A stretch of 64,000 nt of DNA from Clostridium sp. (GCF_022482905.1 NZ_JAKVOI010000001.1:3039958-3103957), one strand, 5' to 3'. Shown: positions 15,792-26,946, counted from the first letter of the stretch. Notes: generated by a model from the letters alone, not told the origin. A program made the numbers and translations.

Positions 15792-18491
15792 ATGAGTAAC
15801 AAGAAACTGGTAAATGTAGATATAAACCCATGTAAAATGTGTATGCCTATGGGCGGGGTCATGGCATTTAAAGGTATAGAAAACAATATGGTAATATTAC
15901 ATGGGTCCCAAGGCTGCAGTACTTATATTAGAAGACACATGGCTACCCATTACAATGAGCCTGTTGATATAGCATCATCTGCTCTTACTGAACAGGGTAC
16001 TGTATATGGAGGTACTAAGAATCTAAAAAAAGGTTTAAAAAACATGATTAAAATGTATAATCCGTCTACTATTGGAATACTTACAACTTGTTTGGCAGAA
16101 ACCATTGGAGAAGATACTAAGAGAATAGTAGAAGAATTCTATGAAGAAGAAAAGAATAATGAAAAAGTTAAAAATATAAGGATAATAACTGCACCTACAC
16201 CTGGTTATGGTGCTACGCAGGCTGAAGGATATTTCGTTGTATTGAGAAAAATCGTAGAACAAATCTGCGAAAAGTCAGAAAAGAATGGAAAATTAAACAT
16301 AATATGTGCTAATTTGAATCCAGGAGATGTAAGGAACATAAAGAGAATATTGGATGATTTCAAAATAGGATATACTATTTTGCCGGACGTATCAAATACG
16401 CTTGATTCCCCGCATAATGAAAAATATAGGAGAATACCTAAAGGTGGTACCAGGATAGATGACATAAAAAAAATGTCGGGAGCTTTAGCTACAATTGAAA
16501 TGGGAAGTACAATATCAGATGAGAACTCACCGGGAGTATATCTTAGAGACAAATTCGGGGTGCCGCTTTACAAATGTGGAATACCAATAGGACTTAGGAA
16601 TACAAATGAATTTGTTTCATTAATATCGAAAATAACAGGTTTTTCTATACCTGAGGATTATATAACTCAAAAAGGCAGATATTTGGATGCCATGATAGAT
16701 AATCATAAATATACAGGTGAAGCACGGGTGATTTTATATGGTGAACCTGAACTTGTATATGCAACTGCAAGACTATGCTTGGAAAATGGAATACTTATCA
16801 AGATGATTGGAATGGGATCTAAAAATGAAGCTTTAAGAAAGAAGCTTAAAGAGGAACTAAAAGTTCAAAAAGAGGATTCTATTGTGCTGGATGATACTGA
16901 TTTTGGAACTATGGAGAGTTATGCAAAGAAGTTACAGGTAAATCTATTGATAGGAAATTCTGATGGAAGAAGGATGGCTGGAAAATTAGGACTTAAAATA
17001 GTAAGAATCGGATTCCCAATTCATGATAGAGTTGGCGGACAAAGACAAATAATAACGGGATATAATGGTTCGGCTTTTTTAATAGACAGTGTGGCAAATA
17101 TCATGCTTGAGCATACACAGGAGACCTATAGGCAAAAGGCATATGATGATTTTTATGCACCTATTGCAGAAATGAAAAATAAGGAGAAGGAAGAAATGAA
17201 GCCAGTAGCTGAAGTAAAGTTAAATAATGACAAGACCTGTACTCATCCGTGTTTTGGGGACAATGCACATAAATTTGCCAGGATGCATATACCTGTAGCC
17301 CCGAAATGCAACATAAGTTGTAATTATTGCAGCAGAAAATATGACTGTGCAAATGAGAGCAGGCCTGGAGTTACAAGTGAAGTTCTGAGTCCTCGACAGG
17401 CCCTTGAAAAATTCAAATTGGTAAAAAGCAGGATGAAAAATTTAACTGTCGTGGGGATAGCAGGTCCGGGAGATGCACTGGCAAACTTCGATGAGGTAAA
17501 AGAATCTCTTGAACTCATAAGAAAAGAATCACCTGAAACTACATTTTGTCTGTCCACTAATGGGCTTATGCTTCCTTTTTATGCAAACCAGCTTGTAGAG
17601 CTTGGAGTATCACATGTCACGGTAACTATGAATGCAGTAGATAAAAAAATAGGAGCTAAAATATATAGAGAAGTCAATTATCTGGGACATAAATATATAG
17701 GGGAAGAGGCAGCAGAGATACTTTTAAATAACCAGCTTACAGGACTCAAGTATTTGTGCTCGAAAGGTATAATTTGTAAAGTGAATATAGTTATGTTGAA
17801 AGGAATAAATGACAACCACATCAAGGAAGTTGTCCAGAAAGTAAAAGAATGTGGAGTATATATGACAAACATAATGCAGATGATACCGGTTCAGGGAAGT
17901 AAGTTTGAGGATCTGCCTCTCGTGTCGAATGTAGAATTGAATGAAATGAGAAAAAAATGTGAAATAGACGTGAAACAGATGTATCACTGCAAGCAGTGCA
18001 GGGCAGATGCAATAGGAACTCTGGCACAGGATTGTTCTATAGATTTTAGAAATATGGGATGCGGAAGCTGTGCAGGAAAATGTTCAAGTAAAATGGAGAA
18101 AAATACAGATGAAAATGTAAAATATAAATTTGCAGTTTCATCTAAATCCGGTGTCAATATAGACCAGCATTTTGGACATACTACAGAATTTTATATTTAT
18201 TCTTATACTTCCGGGACCATAAGATTTTTAGAAAAAAGAAATGTTGATAAGTACTGTACAGGATCTGATGATTGTGATGAGCATGAAGACAAGATTTCAA
18301 AAATTATCAGAACCATAGGTGACTGCAATGCTGTACTTGCACTTCGGGCTGGATTTGAGCCAAAGGAAAAATTGGGGGCAAAAGGAATCAAGCTTATTGA
18401 AATGTATGACTCCATAAACAAGGGAATTTTGAAAGCTGTTAAAGAAATGAAAGAAAATAAAATATTAGAGGGAGAAATTAATGTGAGATAA
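15792..18491 (+). CDS. nifN-B: NifN-NifB fusion: scaffold subunit, radical SAM cofactor synthase, NifX-like tail
   Basis: An 899-residue three-domain protein. Residues 1-455 are NifN, with Cys in NPCKMCMPMGG, GSQGCSTYIRRH and TTCLAETIGED. Residues 484-765 are NifB, a radical SAM enzyme that builds NifB-co: HPCFGDNAHKFAR, the SAM-cluster motif CNISCNYC at about 506-513, and HCKQCRADAIG ligating an auxiliary cluster. Residues 777-889 are a NifX/NafY-type cofactor-binding domain (VNIDQHFGHTTEFYIY). Fusion lets the precursor pass to the scaffold within one polypeptide, as first described in C. pasteurianum. ATG 15792 is chosen; TTG 15786 is closer to GAGGAG and would add two residues. Confidence 0.97.
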   Translation: MSNKKLVNVDINPCKMCMPMGGVMAFKGIENNMVILHGSQGCSTYIRRHMATHYNEPVDIASSALTEQGTVYGGTKNLKKGLKNMIKMYNPSTIGILTTCLAETIGEDTKRIVEEFYEEEKNNEKVKNIRIITAPTPGYGATQAEGYFVVLRKIVEQICEKSEKNGKLNIICANLNPGDVRNIKRILDDFKIGYTILPDVSNTLDSPHNEKYRRIPKGGTRIDDIKKMSGALATIEMGSTISDENSPGVYLRDKFGVPLYKCGIPIGLRNTNEFVSLISKITGFSIPEDYITQKGRYLDAMIDNHKYTGEARVILYGEPELVYATARLCLENGILIKMIGMGSKNEALRKKLKEELKVQKEDSIVLDDTDFGTMESYAKKLQVNLLIGNSDGRRMAGKLGLKIVRIGFPIHDRVGGQRQIITGYNGSAFLIDSVANIMLEHTQETYRQKAYDDFYAPIAEMKNKEKEEMKPVAEVKLNNDKTCTHPCFGDNAHKFARMHIPVAPKCNISCNYCSRKYDCANESRPGVTSEVLSPRQALEKFKLVKSRMKNLTVVGIAGPGDALANFDEVKESLELIRKESPETTFCLSTNGLMLPFYANQLVELGVSHVTVTMNAVDKKIGAKIYREVNYLGHKYIGEEAAEILLNNQLTGLKYLCSKGIICKVNIVMLKGINDNHIKEVVQKVKECGVYMTNIMQMIPVQGSKFEDLPLVSNVELNEMRKKCEIDVKQMYHCKQCRADAIGTLAQDCSIDFRNMGCGSCAGKCSSKMEKNTDENVKYKFAVSSKSGVNIDQHFGHTTEFYIYSYTSGTIRFLEKRNVDKYCTGSDDCDEHEDKISKIIRTIGDCNAVLALRAGFEPKEKLGAKGIKLIEMYDSINKGILKAVKEMKENKILEGEINVR

Positions 18492-18533
18492 TGAATTGAT
18501 TTTTTATCCTCTAGGATTGAGAAGGTGATATAT

Positions 18534-19595
18534 ATGTCCATTATTATTAAAAATAGTGAAAAAGTTATTATAGATAGGACTTTACCTGAGGTTGTAAAGA
18601 AATTAAAAGAAGTTGATGGCGGTATTTCAATAAAATTTCTGACAATGCTTAAAGATCTAGGAGTAAATATGATAGAGGTTGACAGGGATGTTTTAAATAA
18701 AATAAGAGATATTCCGAAAAACTTGGACTATATATACAGAATTGAGGATGCTTCAGACATATATTTTATGGATAAATATAAAATTGATATTAAATATGCA
18801 GCTATAGATTATAAAAAAAGTCTGACCTTAAATGAAAATGCCCTGAATATCTTAAAGGATAAAAAAATAATGCTTGAAGTGGATATTAAAATTTTAGACG
18901 AATTTTATGAAAGAGAAGATCCTTCAATTTTAGATAAACTTAACTTGGAATGTTTAAGAATAAAACATGTAGTAAAATATAATATTTGCGGTTGGAAAAG
19001 ATTAATAAATAATATAAAAGAAAAATTTCATGTGAAGGTGGATATGTGTGCAGACAGCATATATTGCATGGCTACAGCCATAAGTATTGAGGCTTGTATG
19101 GACGGAGCGGATTCTGTAACTGCAGCTTTCAATGGACAGATCTACGGACTTGCATCTTTAGAGGAAGTTATTGTGGGGCTTAAAGTTATAAAGAACGGGA
19201 AAGTATCCGGAAACCTAAAATTGATAGGTGAAATAGCAGAAATCTATACTGAATTGACCCATGAAAAAGTATATCGCATGAAAGCAGTAATAGGAGAGGA
19301 CATTTTTAAATATGAGTCTGGTATTCATGTAGATGGAATCGAAAAAAATCCAGTTACGTATGAACCCTACAATCCTTATGATATTGGAGAAAAGAGGACT
19401 ATGTATATAGGCAAGCACTCCGGGAGAAAAGCTATAATAATCAGATTAAATGAATTAAATATAGATTGTGGAGATATAGATATGGATGCTTTTTTGAAGA
19501 AGGTAAGAGAATTGAGCATAAAACTGAAGAGAAATATTTTTGACGACGAATTAATCCAAATCTATAATGATTTTAAAAATACATGTTTGAGATGA
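18534..19595 (+). CDS. nifVomega: Homocitrate synthase omega subunit
   Basis: A 353-residue protein homologous to the second half of homocitrate and isopropylmalate synthases. It contains RMKAVIGEDIFKYESGIHVDGIEKNP and YIGKHSGRKAI, the acyl-CoA-side subdomain strings of NifV. The first 150 residues form a diverged barrel without the metal-binding DTTLRDGEQ. It cannot act alone. In C. pasteurianum both NifV chains are needed for activity. ATG 18534 follows GAAGGTG with 7-8 bases between; the GTG 18525 frame start lies inside the ribosome binding site. It overlaps nothing and is 11 bases from nifValpha. Confidence 0.93.
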   Translation: MSIIIKNSEKVIIDRTLPEVVKKLKEVDGGISIKFLTMLKDLGVNMIEVDRDVLNKIRDIPKNLDYIYRIEDASDIYFMDKYKIDIKYAAIDYKKSLTLNENALNILKDKKIMLEVDIKILDEFYEREDPSILDKLNLECLRIKHVVKYNICGWKRLINNIKEKFHVKVDMCADSIYCMATAISIEACMDGADSVTAAFNGQIYGLASLEEVIVGLKVIKNGKVSGNLKLIGEIAEIYTELTHEKVYRMKAVIGEDIFKYESGIHVDGIEKNPVTYEPYNPYDIGEKRTMYIGKHSGRKAIIIRLNELNIDCGDIDMDAFLKKVRELSIKLKRNIFDDELIQIYNDFKNTCLR

Positions 19596-19606
19596 GGTGA
19601 TGAAGA

Positions 19607-20413
19607 ATGGATATCAATATTGTAGATACAACTCTGAGGGACGGCGAACAAAAAGCCTGTGTTGCTTTAGGAGTAGATGAAAAGGTAAAAATAGCAGAAA
19701 TTATAAATGATATGGGTATTAGTCAAATAGAAGCAGGCGTACCGGCCATGGGTGGAGATGAAAAGAAGAGTATAGAAAAGATTGTGGAATTGGGGTTAAA
19801 TAGTAAAATATCCTCATGGAACAGAATGGATATTAAAGATATAGATGAATCTATAGATTGTGGAGTTGATATAATTCATATATCCATTCCGTCATCTGAT
19901 ATACAAATTAAATCCAAATTGGGAAAAGACAGAAGCTGGGTTATGAACACAATAAAAAGATGTGTTGCCTACACTGTAGATAAAGGATTTGAAGTAACCA
20001 TAGGACTGGAGGATGCAAGCAGAGCAGATATAAATTTTTTGATTGAGCTGTGTCAGGTTATTTCCGAACTGGGAGTCAAACGGGTGAGATATGCAGATAC
20101 TGTAGGAATTTTGTATCCGCGGAAAATATTTTATCATATAAAAAAGCTTATGCAGGAAGTGCCGGTGGAAGTGGAAATACATGCACATAATGATTTTGGT
20201 ATGGCAATAGCGAATTCTCTGGGTGCCGCAGAGGCCGGAGCAAAATTTGTAAACTGCACCGTTACAGGAATTGGAGAAAGAGCGGGTAATTGTGATTTTA
20301 TGAAATTTATTACGGTACTTGATAAACTGGACGGTGAAAAGGCATCTTCAAGGAGCTTCGAAGACTTGATCAGGATGGAGCAGGATATAAGACGGATAAT
20401 AAATTGTGCTTAA
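19607..20413 (+). CDS. nifValpha: Homocitrate synthase alpha subunit (catalytic barrel)
   Basis: A 268-residue TIM-barrel subunit that condenses acetyl-CoA with 2-oxoglutarate to give homocitrate, the organic ligand of FeMo-cofactor. The N-terminal DTTLRDGEQKACVAL carries the catalytic Arg11 and metal ligand Asp. EIHAHNDFGMAIANSLGA carries the two metal-binding His. GIGERAGNCDF is the closing motif. The protein ends at the end of the barrel, because the accessory domain is the separate omega chain. ATG follows TGAGGTGATGA. It is the last gene of the nif operon, closed by a terminator 26 bases later. Confidence 0.96.
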   Translation: MDINIVDTTLRDGEQKACVALGVDEKVKIAEIINDMGISQIEAGVPAMGGDEKKSIEKIVELGLNSKISSWNRMDIKDIDESIDCGVDIIHISIPSSDIQIKSKLGKDRSWVMNTIKRCVAYTVDKGFEVTIGLEDASRADINFLIELCQVISELGVKRVRYADTVGILYPRKIFYHIKKLMQEVPVEVEIHAHNDFGMAIANSLGAAEAGAKFVNCTVTGIGERAGNCDFMKFITVLDKLDGEKASSRSFEDLIRMEQDIRRIINCA

Positions 20414-20438
20414 TACAATTGAATCTATAATCATATAA

Positions 20439-20472
20439 TAAGGCTGTGGAAGAAATATTATCCACAGCCTTA
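20439..20472 (+). terminator. Terminator of the nif operon
   Basis: TAAGGCTGTGGA (20439-20450) pairs exactly with TCCACAGCCTTA (20461-20472), with a 10-base loop and a weak T-rich tail. Confidence 0.8.
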
Positions 20473-20525
20473 TTGTAGTGGTACGAATTTTAACATCAAT
20501 TTTACAATAAACATTCGTATTTTTG

Positions 20526-20554
20526 TTGACGGAAATACTGACTTCTGATACCAT
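20526..20554 (+). promoter_or_regulatory. Promoter of the FAD oxidoreductase gene
   Basis: -35 TTGACG (20526-20531), a 17-base spacer and -10 TACCAT (20549-20554). The leader is only about a dozen bases before the TTG start at 20574. Confidence 0.6.
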
Positions 20555-20573
20555 ATTAATGGAGTGATGCGTT

Positions 20574-21986
20574 TTGAAAGATAGATACGATATTATAATA
20601 GTCGGCGCGGGACCGGCAGGAATATTCACTGCTTTGGAAATCACAAAGCTGAATAAGGATTTGAATATAATTATAATAGATAAAGGTAGAAATATAGAAG
20701 AAAGAAAGTGTCCTGAACGAATAACCGGCAAGTGTCTTAGATGTAATCCATGTGCCATAACCTTTGGCTGGTCGGGAGCTGGAGCTTTTTCTGATGGGAA
20801 GCTTTCCCTGAGCCCTGAAGTAGGGGGCAGAATATTGGATTATTTTTCGGAAGATGACTGTAGAAAGTTGATAAAATATTGTGATGACATATATTTGAAA
20901 TTTGGAGCCAATAAGACAGTATATGGCTTGAATAATGAAAAAGTGGATAAAATCAAGTATGAATCCAGTAAGCACAATATAAGGCTTATAGAATGCCCTG
21001 TCAGACATCTGGGAACAGAGCTTGCTTATGATGTTCTGAAAAGAATGTATCATCATCTATTGGGAAATACCAATACGGAATTCAGTGAACTTACAGATGT
21101 CCAGGAAGTGCTTGTAGAAGATGGAAAGGCAAGGGGAGTAAGAATTAAAAAGAAAGGTGAAATCAAGGACATAGAAGGCAGATATGTAATTGTTGCCCCT
21201 GGAAGGGGAGGTGCTGAATGGTGGAGTTCGGAATCAAAAAAACTCAACGTGAAGACCGTTAATAATGCTGTGGATATTGGAGTCAGAGTAGAAGTTCCCA
21301 ATTCTATAATGGATCATCTTACAAAGGATTTATATGAAGCTAAACTAGTATATTATTCGGATACTTTTGATAATAAAGTCAGGACCTTTTGTATGAATCC
21401 GGGAGGAGTGGTTTCAGAGGAACATTATGATGATGGAAATATAGCAGTTGTAAATGGACACAGTTATTCAGAAGAAAAACTGAGAACAGACAATACTAAT
21501 TTTGCAATGCTGGTGTCCACAGCATTTACAGAACCATTTGACAGACCGATAGCTTATGGAAAATATATTGCAGAACTTGGAAATATGCTGACCGGAGGCG
21601 GGATAATGGTTCAAAGGTTAGGTGATCTTTTAAATGGAAGAAGAACGGATTATTCAAGATTGAAAAAATCAACTACCATTCCCACATTGAAATCAGCGGT
21701 ACCTGGAGATCTCAGTTTTGTACTTCCACAGAGACACCTTACATCCATAGTTGAATCATTAAAGGCTTTTGATAAGATAGCTCCAGGACTCTACAGCAAA
21801 AACACTCTTCTCTATGGAGTTGAAGTAAAGTTTTATTCAAGTAAATTTGAAACAAACAATAAGTTTGAAACCAAAATAGAAAATCTCTATACCATAGGTG
21901 ATGGAGCCGGAATTACAAGAGGGCTTATGCAGGCATCTACCACAGGAGTAGTAGTAGCAAGGGACATATCGGAAAAGGAACAATAG
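20574..21986 (+). CDS. FAD-dependent dehydrogenase of the COG2509 type
   Basis: A 470-residue soluble flavoprotein. The Rossmann motif VGAGPAGIFTALE is at residues 10-22 and a second FAD-binding site, LYTIGDGAGITRG, is near the C-terminus. A Cys-rich segment (CPERITGKCLRCNPC, about 48-62) could hold a metal or disulfide. This is a widely conserved clostridial family of unknown substrate. TTG 20574 is the only start that fits GGAGTG and its promoter. It stands between the nif terminator and purA and has no obvious functional link to either. Confidence 0.85.
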   Translation: MKDRYDIIIVGAGPAGIFTALEITKLNKDLNIIIIDKGRNIEERKCPERITGKCLRCNPCAITFGWSGAGAFSDGKLSLSPEVGGRILDYFSEDDCRKLIKYCDDIYLKFGANKTVYGLNNEKVDKIKYESSKHNIRLIECPVRHLGTELAYDVLKRMYHHLLGNTNTEFSELTDVQEVLVEDGKARGVRIKKKGEIKDIEGRYVIVAPGRGGAEWWSSESKKLNVKTVNNAVDIGVRVEVPNSIMDHLTKDLYEAKLVYYSDTFDNKVRTFCMNPGGVVSEEHYDDGNIAVVNGHSYSEEKLRTDNTNFAMLVSTAFTEPFDRPIAYGKYIAELGNMLTGGGIMVQRLGDLLNGRRTDYSRLKKSTTIPTLKSAVPGDLSFVLPQRHLTSIVESLKAFDKIAPGLYSKNTLLYGVEVKFYSSKFETNNKFETKIENLYTIGDGAGITRGLMQASTTGVVVARDISEKEQ

Positions 21987-22016
21987 AGTATGGTATAAAG
22001 ATATATAAATCAATGA

Positions 22017-23315
<1,299 letters not shown>

Positions 23316-23324
23316 AGATCGATT

Positions 23325-23369
23325 TTAAAGAAGTTTTTGGCATGAAATTTCAGCTGGAAGCTTCTTTAA
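23325..23369 (+). terminator. purA terminator
   Basis: TTAAAGAAG (23325-23333) pairs with CTTCTTTAA (23361-23369) around a 27-base loop with partial inner pairing (GAAATTTC), followed by TTG. Confidence 0.5.
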
Positions 23370-23432
23370 TTGTATATATAAAAATTTCATGATAAAATTA
23401 TTATTATATTTTATTTAGGGGAGGTAGAAACT

Positions 23433-24179
23433 TTGAACACAACATATAAAGAAAAAGAATTTCAAGTTAACTACTATGAAATAGATTTTAAAAAAAGGCT
23501 GCTTATAACAAGCATCATGAATTATTTTGATGATGTTGCTACCGAGCAGTCACAGAATATGGGCGGAGGACTGGATTACATGGAGCAGCACAGAGTAGCC
23601 TGGGTAATCTACAAGTGGGATATATATGTGAATAGATATCCGAGTTTTCGTGAGAAGTTAAAAGTTAGAACCTATGCAAGATCGTTTCTAAAATTTTATG
23701 GTTACAGAACTTTTGAAATTATTGATAAAAATCAAGATATAGTCTGCAGGGCAAATTCGGTATGGTTGCTTATAGATATTGACAAGAGAAGAGTTAAAAG
23801 GATAAGCAGCGATATGTATTCTATATATGGGCTTACTAAAGAGGACAATGAACCTCTTGTAATAGATAATGTAAATCTGCCGGACAAATTTGATTTTGAA
23901 AAATACTTTGATGTAAGATACAGTGACATAGATACGAACAGGCATGTGAATAATGTGAAATATGTTGATTGGGCAATAGAAACAGTGCCTTTGGATATTG
24001 TAGAAAATTATTCAATAAAAAATATAAATATAAGTTATAAAAAGGAAGCAACTTATGGCGGGAAAATAAAGTCTTCAACAAAAATTGAAGAACAAAATGG
24101 CAAATACCTGGGACTGCACAAAATATCAGATAATGATGGAAATGAATTGTGTATTGTCCAAACATTGTGGGTAAAATAA
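23433..24179 (+). CDS. Acyl-ACP thioesterase
   Basis: A 248-residue double hot-dog protein of the FatA/FatB-like family (PF01643) that releases free fatty acids from acyl-ACP. The N-terminal hot dog begins NYYEIDFKKRLLITSIMNYFDD. The second hot dog carries the catalytic-type string YSDIDTNRHVNNVKYVDWAIE with its Asn and His. TTG 23433 follows GGGGAGG. It has its own short leader after the purA terminator and converges with the next gene, 12 bases away. It links functionally to the fatty-acid operon 6 kb downstream. Confidence 0.9.
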   Translation: MNTTYKEKEFQVNYYEIDFKKRLLITSIMNYFDDVATEQSQNMGGGLDYMEQHRVAWVIYKWDIYVNRYPSFREKLKVRTYARSFLKFYGYRTFEIIDKNQDIVCRANSVWLLIDIDKRRVKRISSDMYSIYGLTKEDNEPLVIDNVNLPDKFDFEKYFDVRYSDIDTNRHVNNVKYVDWAIETVPLDIVENYSIKNINISYKKEATYGGKIKSSTKIEEQNGKYLGLHKISDNDGNELCIVQTLWVK

Positions 24180-24191
24180 TTACATTGGAAG

Positions 24192-25424
24192 TTACAATTT
24201 CCTTGCAGCATTTCTAGCAGATATGACTCCAGAACTCCAGCACCATTGGAGATTGAATCCGCCGCAGTCACCGTCCACATCCAGAATTTCACCTGCAAAA
24301 TATAGATCCTTCACTATATTTGATTCCAGTGTTAAAGGATTTACTTCAAGAGTATCTATTCCTCCGGATGTTACTTGAGAATTTTTAAAGGAATTGGTGT
24401 CATATACGATAAAGGTCCACGATTTCAACAGAGAATATATTCTGCTTTTTTCTTTCCAGGTTAGATCTGATGCAGGTTTATGTATATTATCCAACAGTGC
24501 TTCCTTTAAGATGACAGGTATCATCCTTTTATTTATGATTCCTATAAGGGAATCGCAGACACTTCTGTACCCGAGTATACCCCAATGGTTTTCAAAGAAA
24601 GATATCAGCTTATTTTCCGTTAAGTCAGGAAACATGTCTATTTTTAGTGATATATTTTTTTCCTGCAATAGGCCTCTTGAAGCAAGACCGCTTATTTGAA
24701 GTATTGGGGGGCCTGATATTCCATAGTCTGTGAAGAGTATTTCACCATAGTCTTTTCTCACTGATTTTTTGTCTATTGATAATTCGCAGGAACCATCAAA
24801 TTTTATTCCAGACAGGGCTTTGAGGTGATTGTATTTCAATTTTAACTGTACAAGAGAGGGCACGGGAGTTATTATATGGTGGCCTAGTTTTTGTGAAAGT
24901 ACAAAGCCAGAACCGTCTGAACCGGTATTGGCGGCAGATTTGCCTCCAGTACATAATATAAGTCCATTACATTCAAAATTTTGATTGTCACATATTACTT
25001 TGAATATATCTTTTCCTTTAATTATTGACTTAACTTTGGAATTCAGGTATACGGGAATTTCTCTATCTTCAATGGCCATTCTGAATATATCCAGTACAGA
25101 AGAAGCCTGCAGTGACATCGGGTATGTTTTGCCGTCATCCAATGTAATTAGCGGAAGGCCGAGTAAATTAAAGAAATCAATAGTATCCCTGTAATTGAAT
25201 TCATCAAGTACATGCCTGAAAAAGCAGTTATTGAGGCTGTGATAGTTATTCATGGACAGATTTTTATTTGTTATATTGCATCTGCCGTTTCCGGTAGTCA
25301 GAATTTTTTTGCCGATCCTGTCTGAGCCTTCCAATACAGCGACATCCTTCCCCATATCATTTGCAGTAATTGCTGCTGTCAATCCTGAAGCACCGCCGCC
25401 GACTATGATTATTTCATGAAACAA
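24192..25424 (-). CDS. HI0933-family FAD-binding oxidoreductase
   Basis: A 410-residue flavoprotein of the BaiN/HI0933 family, sometimes labelled aminoacetone oxidase; the substrate is uncertain. The N-terminal FAD motif is VGGGASGLTAAITA, followed by RIGKKILTTGNGRCNITN, the signature of the family. The C-terminal DVDGDCGGFNLQWCWSSGVISARNAA closes the FAD site. The start TTG 25424 lies eight bases after GGAAGGAG; an upstream frame to 25496 has no ribosome binding site. It is convergent with the thioesterase and divergent from the dikinase regulator. Confidence 0.87.
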   Translation of the reverse strand: MFHEIIIVGGGASGLTAAITANDMGKDVAVLEGSDRIGKKILTTGNGRCNITNKNLSMNNYHSLNNCFFRHVLDEFNYRDTIDFFNLLGLPLITLDDGKTYPMSLQASSVLDIFRMAIEDREIPVYLNSKVKSIIKGKDIFKVICDNQNFECNGLILCTGGKSAANTGSDGSGFVLSQKLGHHIITPVPSLVQLKLKYNHLKALSGIKFDGSCELSIDKKSVRKDYGEILFTDYGISGPPILQISGLASRGLLQEKNISLKIDMFPDLTENKLISFFENHWGILGYRSVCDSLIGIINKRMIPVILKEALLDNIHKPASDLTWKEKSRIYSLLKSWTFIVYDTNSFKNSQVTSGGIDTLEVNPLTLESNIVKDLYFAGEILDVDGDCGGFNLQWCWSSGVISARNAARKL

Positions 25425-25553
25425 ATTGAACACTCCTTCCGTAGTATATTGTACTTTAATGTGTTTGATAAGTAAATATATCAATGGAATTTTCAAAACA
25501 TAAGAGTTATATGGTATTATGTAATTAACTGTTTACTTAGGAGATGAATAATA

Positions 25554-26369
25554 TTGTTGAAAATATATGCTGTGTCAGACTCTATTGGAGAAACTGCCGA
25601 GCAGGTGGCAAGAGCTGCTGCATGTCAGTTTTCTGAAAGTGTACAGGTTAAAAAAGTACCGTACGTTAAAAGCTATGAAAATGTGAATGATTTTATAGAT
25701 GGTTTAGAGAGCAAGGACGGCATACTCATAATATCTACTATAGTTCTGGTAGATGTAAGGGAGTTTTTGACCCGCAGATGCATTGAGAGCGGTATACCTA
25801 TAAACAATATACTCGGACCGTGCATAAGCATGGCTGCGAGAATTTTAAAAACAATACCTGACTATAGACCGGGAGCTGTCTGGCAAATAGATGCAAAATA
25901 TTACAAGAAAATCAAGGCAATGGAGTTTGCAGTCCAGTATGATGACAGCAAGAATAATGCAGGTATAAAATATGCAGATGTCATATTGATCGGACTTTCC
26001 AGAACTTCCAAGACCCCTCTTTGCATGTATCTTGCAAATAAAGGAATAAAAGCTTTAAATATACCCCTTATGCCGGAAGTCCCAATTCCAAAAGAGTTGT
26101 TTGAAGTCAGTCGGAAGAAGATAGTAGCACTTACAATTGATCCAATACAGCTTATAGAAATACGAAAGCGCAGATTGGACAGCTATCATAGGTGTTTTAT
26201 AAGTATAAAGTATGCAGATGAAGAAAGGATACTTCAGGAACTGGAGTTTTCCGATAAACTTATAAAAAGATTAAACTGTAAAGTAATAGATGTAACTAAA
26301 AGGGCAATCGAAGATACTGCATTGATGATAATGGATTATATAGGCTATGCAGATGAAAATTCCTATTAA
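25554..26369 (+). CDS. ppsR: Pyruvate, phosphate dikinase regulatory protein (bifunctional kinase/phosphorylase)
   Basis: A 271-residue DUF299-family protein that inactivates and reactivates pyruvate, phosphate dikinase (or PEP synthetase) by ADP-dependent phosphorylation and Pi-dependent dephosphorylation of a Thr. The nucleotide-binding loop GLSRTSKT is at residues 147-154. The N-terminus IYAVSDSIGETAEQVARAA is diagnostic. No dikinase gene is in the window, so it acts on a target encoded elsewhere. TTG 25554 follows TAGGAG; a second TTG is the next codon. Confidence 0.93.
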   Translation: MLKIYAVSDSIGETAEQVARAAACQFSESVQVKKVPYVKSYENVNDFIDGLESKDGILIISTIVLVDVREFLTRRCIESGIPINNILGPCISMAARILKTIPDYRPGAVWQIDAKYYKKIKAMEFAVQYDDSKNNAGIKYADVILIGLSRTSKTPLCMYLANKGIKALNIPLMPEVPIPKELFEVSRKKIVALTIDPIQLIEIRKRRLDSYHRCFISIKYADEERILQELEFSDKLIKRLNCKVIDVTKRAIEDTALMIMDYIGYADENSY

Positions 26370-26416
26370 ATTCGAGTACTTTATACAAAATTTTAAGGAA
26401 ATGATAAAAAAAAGTG

Positions 26417-26445
26417 TTGACACTTTAGAAAATATTTTGTATTAT
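26417..26445 (+). promoter_or_regulatory. Promoter of the tRNA array
   Basis: -35 TTGACA (26417-26422), a 17-base spacer and -10 TATTAT (26440-26445). It is 38 bases upstream of the first tRNA. Confidence 0.7.
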
Positions 26446-26482
26446 AAGATATGTCGGGTCACGAGAGAGGCTTGGCAGTAAA

Positions 26483-26557
26483 GGCCCCTTGGTCAAGTGG
26501 TTAAGACACCACCCTTTCACGGTGGTAACAGCAGTTCAAGTCTGCTAGGGGTCACCA
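26483..26557 (+). tRNA. tRNA-Glu (TTC), copy 1
   Basis: The acceptor GGCCCCT / AGGGGTC includes one G-T pair. Anticodon TTC is at 26516-26518 and CCA is encoded. Confidence 0.97.
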
Positions 26558-26565
26558 TTGTATGT

Positions 26566-26641
26566 GGGCGCATAGCTCAGCTGGGAGAGCATCTGCCTTA
26601 CAAGCAGAGGGTCACAGGTTCGAGCCCTGTTGTGCCCACCA
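26566..26641 (+). tRNA. tRNA-Val (TAC), copy 1
   Basis: The acceptor GGGCGCA / TGTGCCC is intact. Anticodon TAC is at 26599-26601 in loop CTTACAA, and CCA is encoded. Confidence 0.97.
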
Positions 26642-26656
26642 CATAGCAATTATAAT

Positions 26657-26733
26657 GGCTCAGTAGCTCAGCTGGTTAGAGTGCCGGCCTGTCACGCCGG
26701 AGGTCGTGGGTTCGATCCCCATCTGAGTCGCCA
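26657..26733 (+). tRNA. tRNA-Asp (GTC), copy 1
   Basis: The acceptor is GGCTCAG / CTGAGTC. The anticodon loop CTGTCAC gives GTC, and CCA is encoded. It differs from copy 2 by a compensated base pair. Confidence 0.97.
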
Positions 26734-26772
26734 TTTGTATTTTATGTTTGAAGTATAGATGTGTTAAGTAAG

Positions 26773-26847
26773 GGCCCCTTGGTCAAGTGGTTAAGACACC
26801 ACCCTTTCACGGTGGTAACAGCAGTTCAAGTCTGCTAGGGGTCACCA
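26773..26847 (+). tRNA. tRNA-Glu (TTC), copy 2
   Basis: Identical to copy 1 and displaced by 290 bases. Confidence 0.97.
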
Positions 26848-26855
26848 TTGTATGT

Positions 26856-26931
26856 GGGCGCATAGCTCAGCTGGGAGAGCATCTGCCTTACAAGCAGAGG
26901 GTCACAGGTTCGAGCCCTGTTGTGCCCACCA
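26856..26931 (+). tRNA. tRNA-Val (TAC), copy 2
   Basis: Identical to copy 1, including the spacer before it. Confidence 0.97.
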
Positions 26932-26946
26932 CATAGCAATTATAAT

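Noticed and set aside
20458-20466. Perfect DnaA box TTATCCACA
   Set aside because: It lies entirely in the loop and arm of the nif terminator hairpin and is most likely a by-product of the stem sequence.
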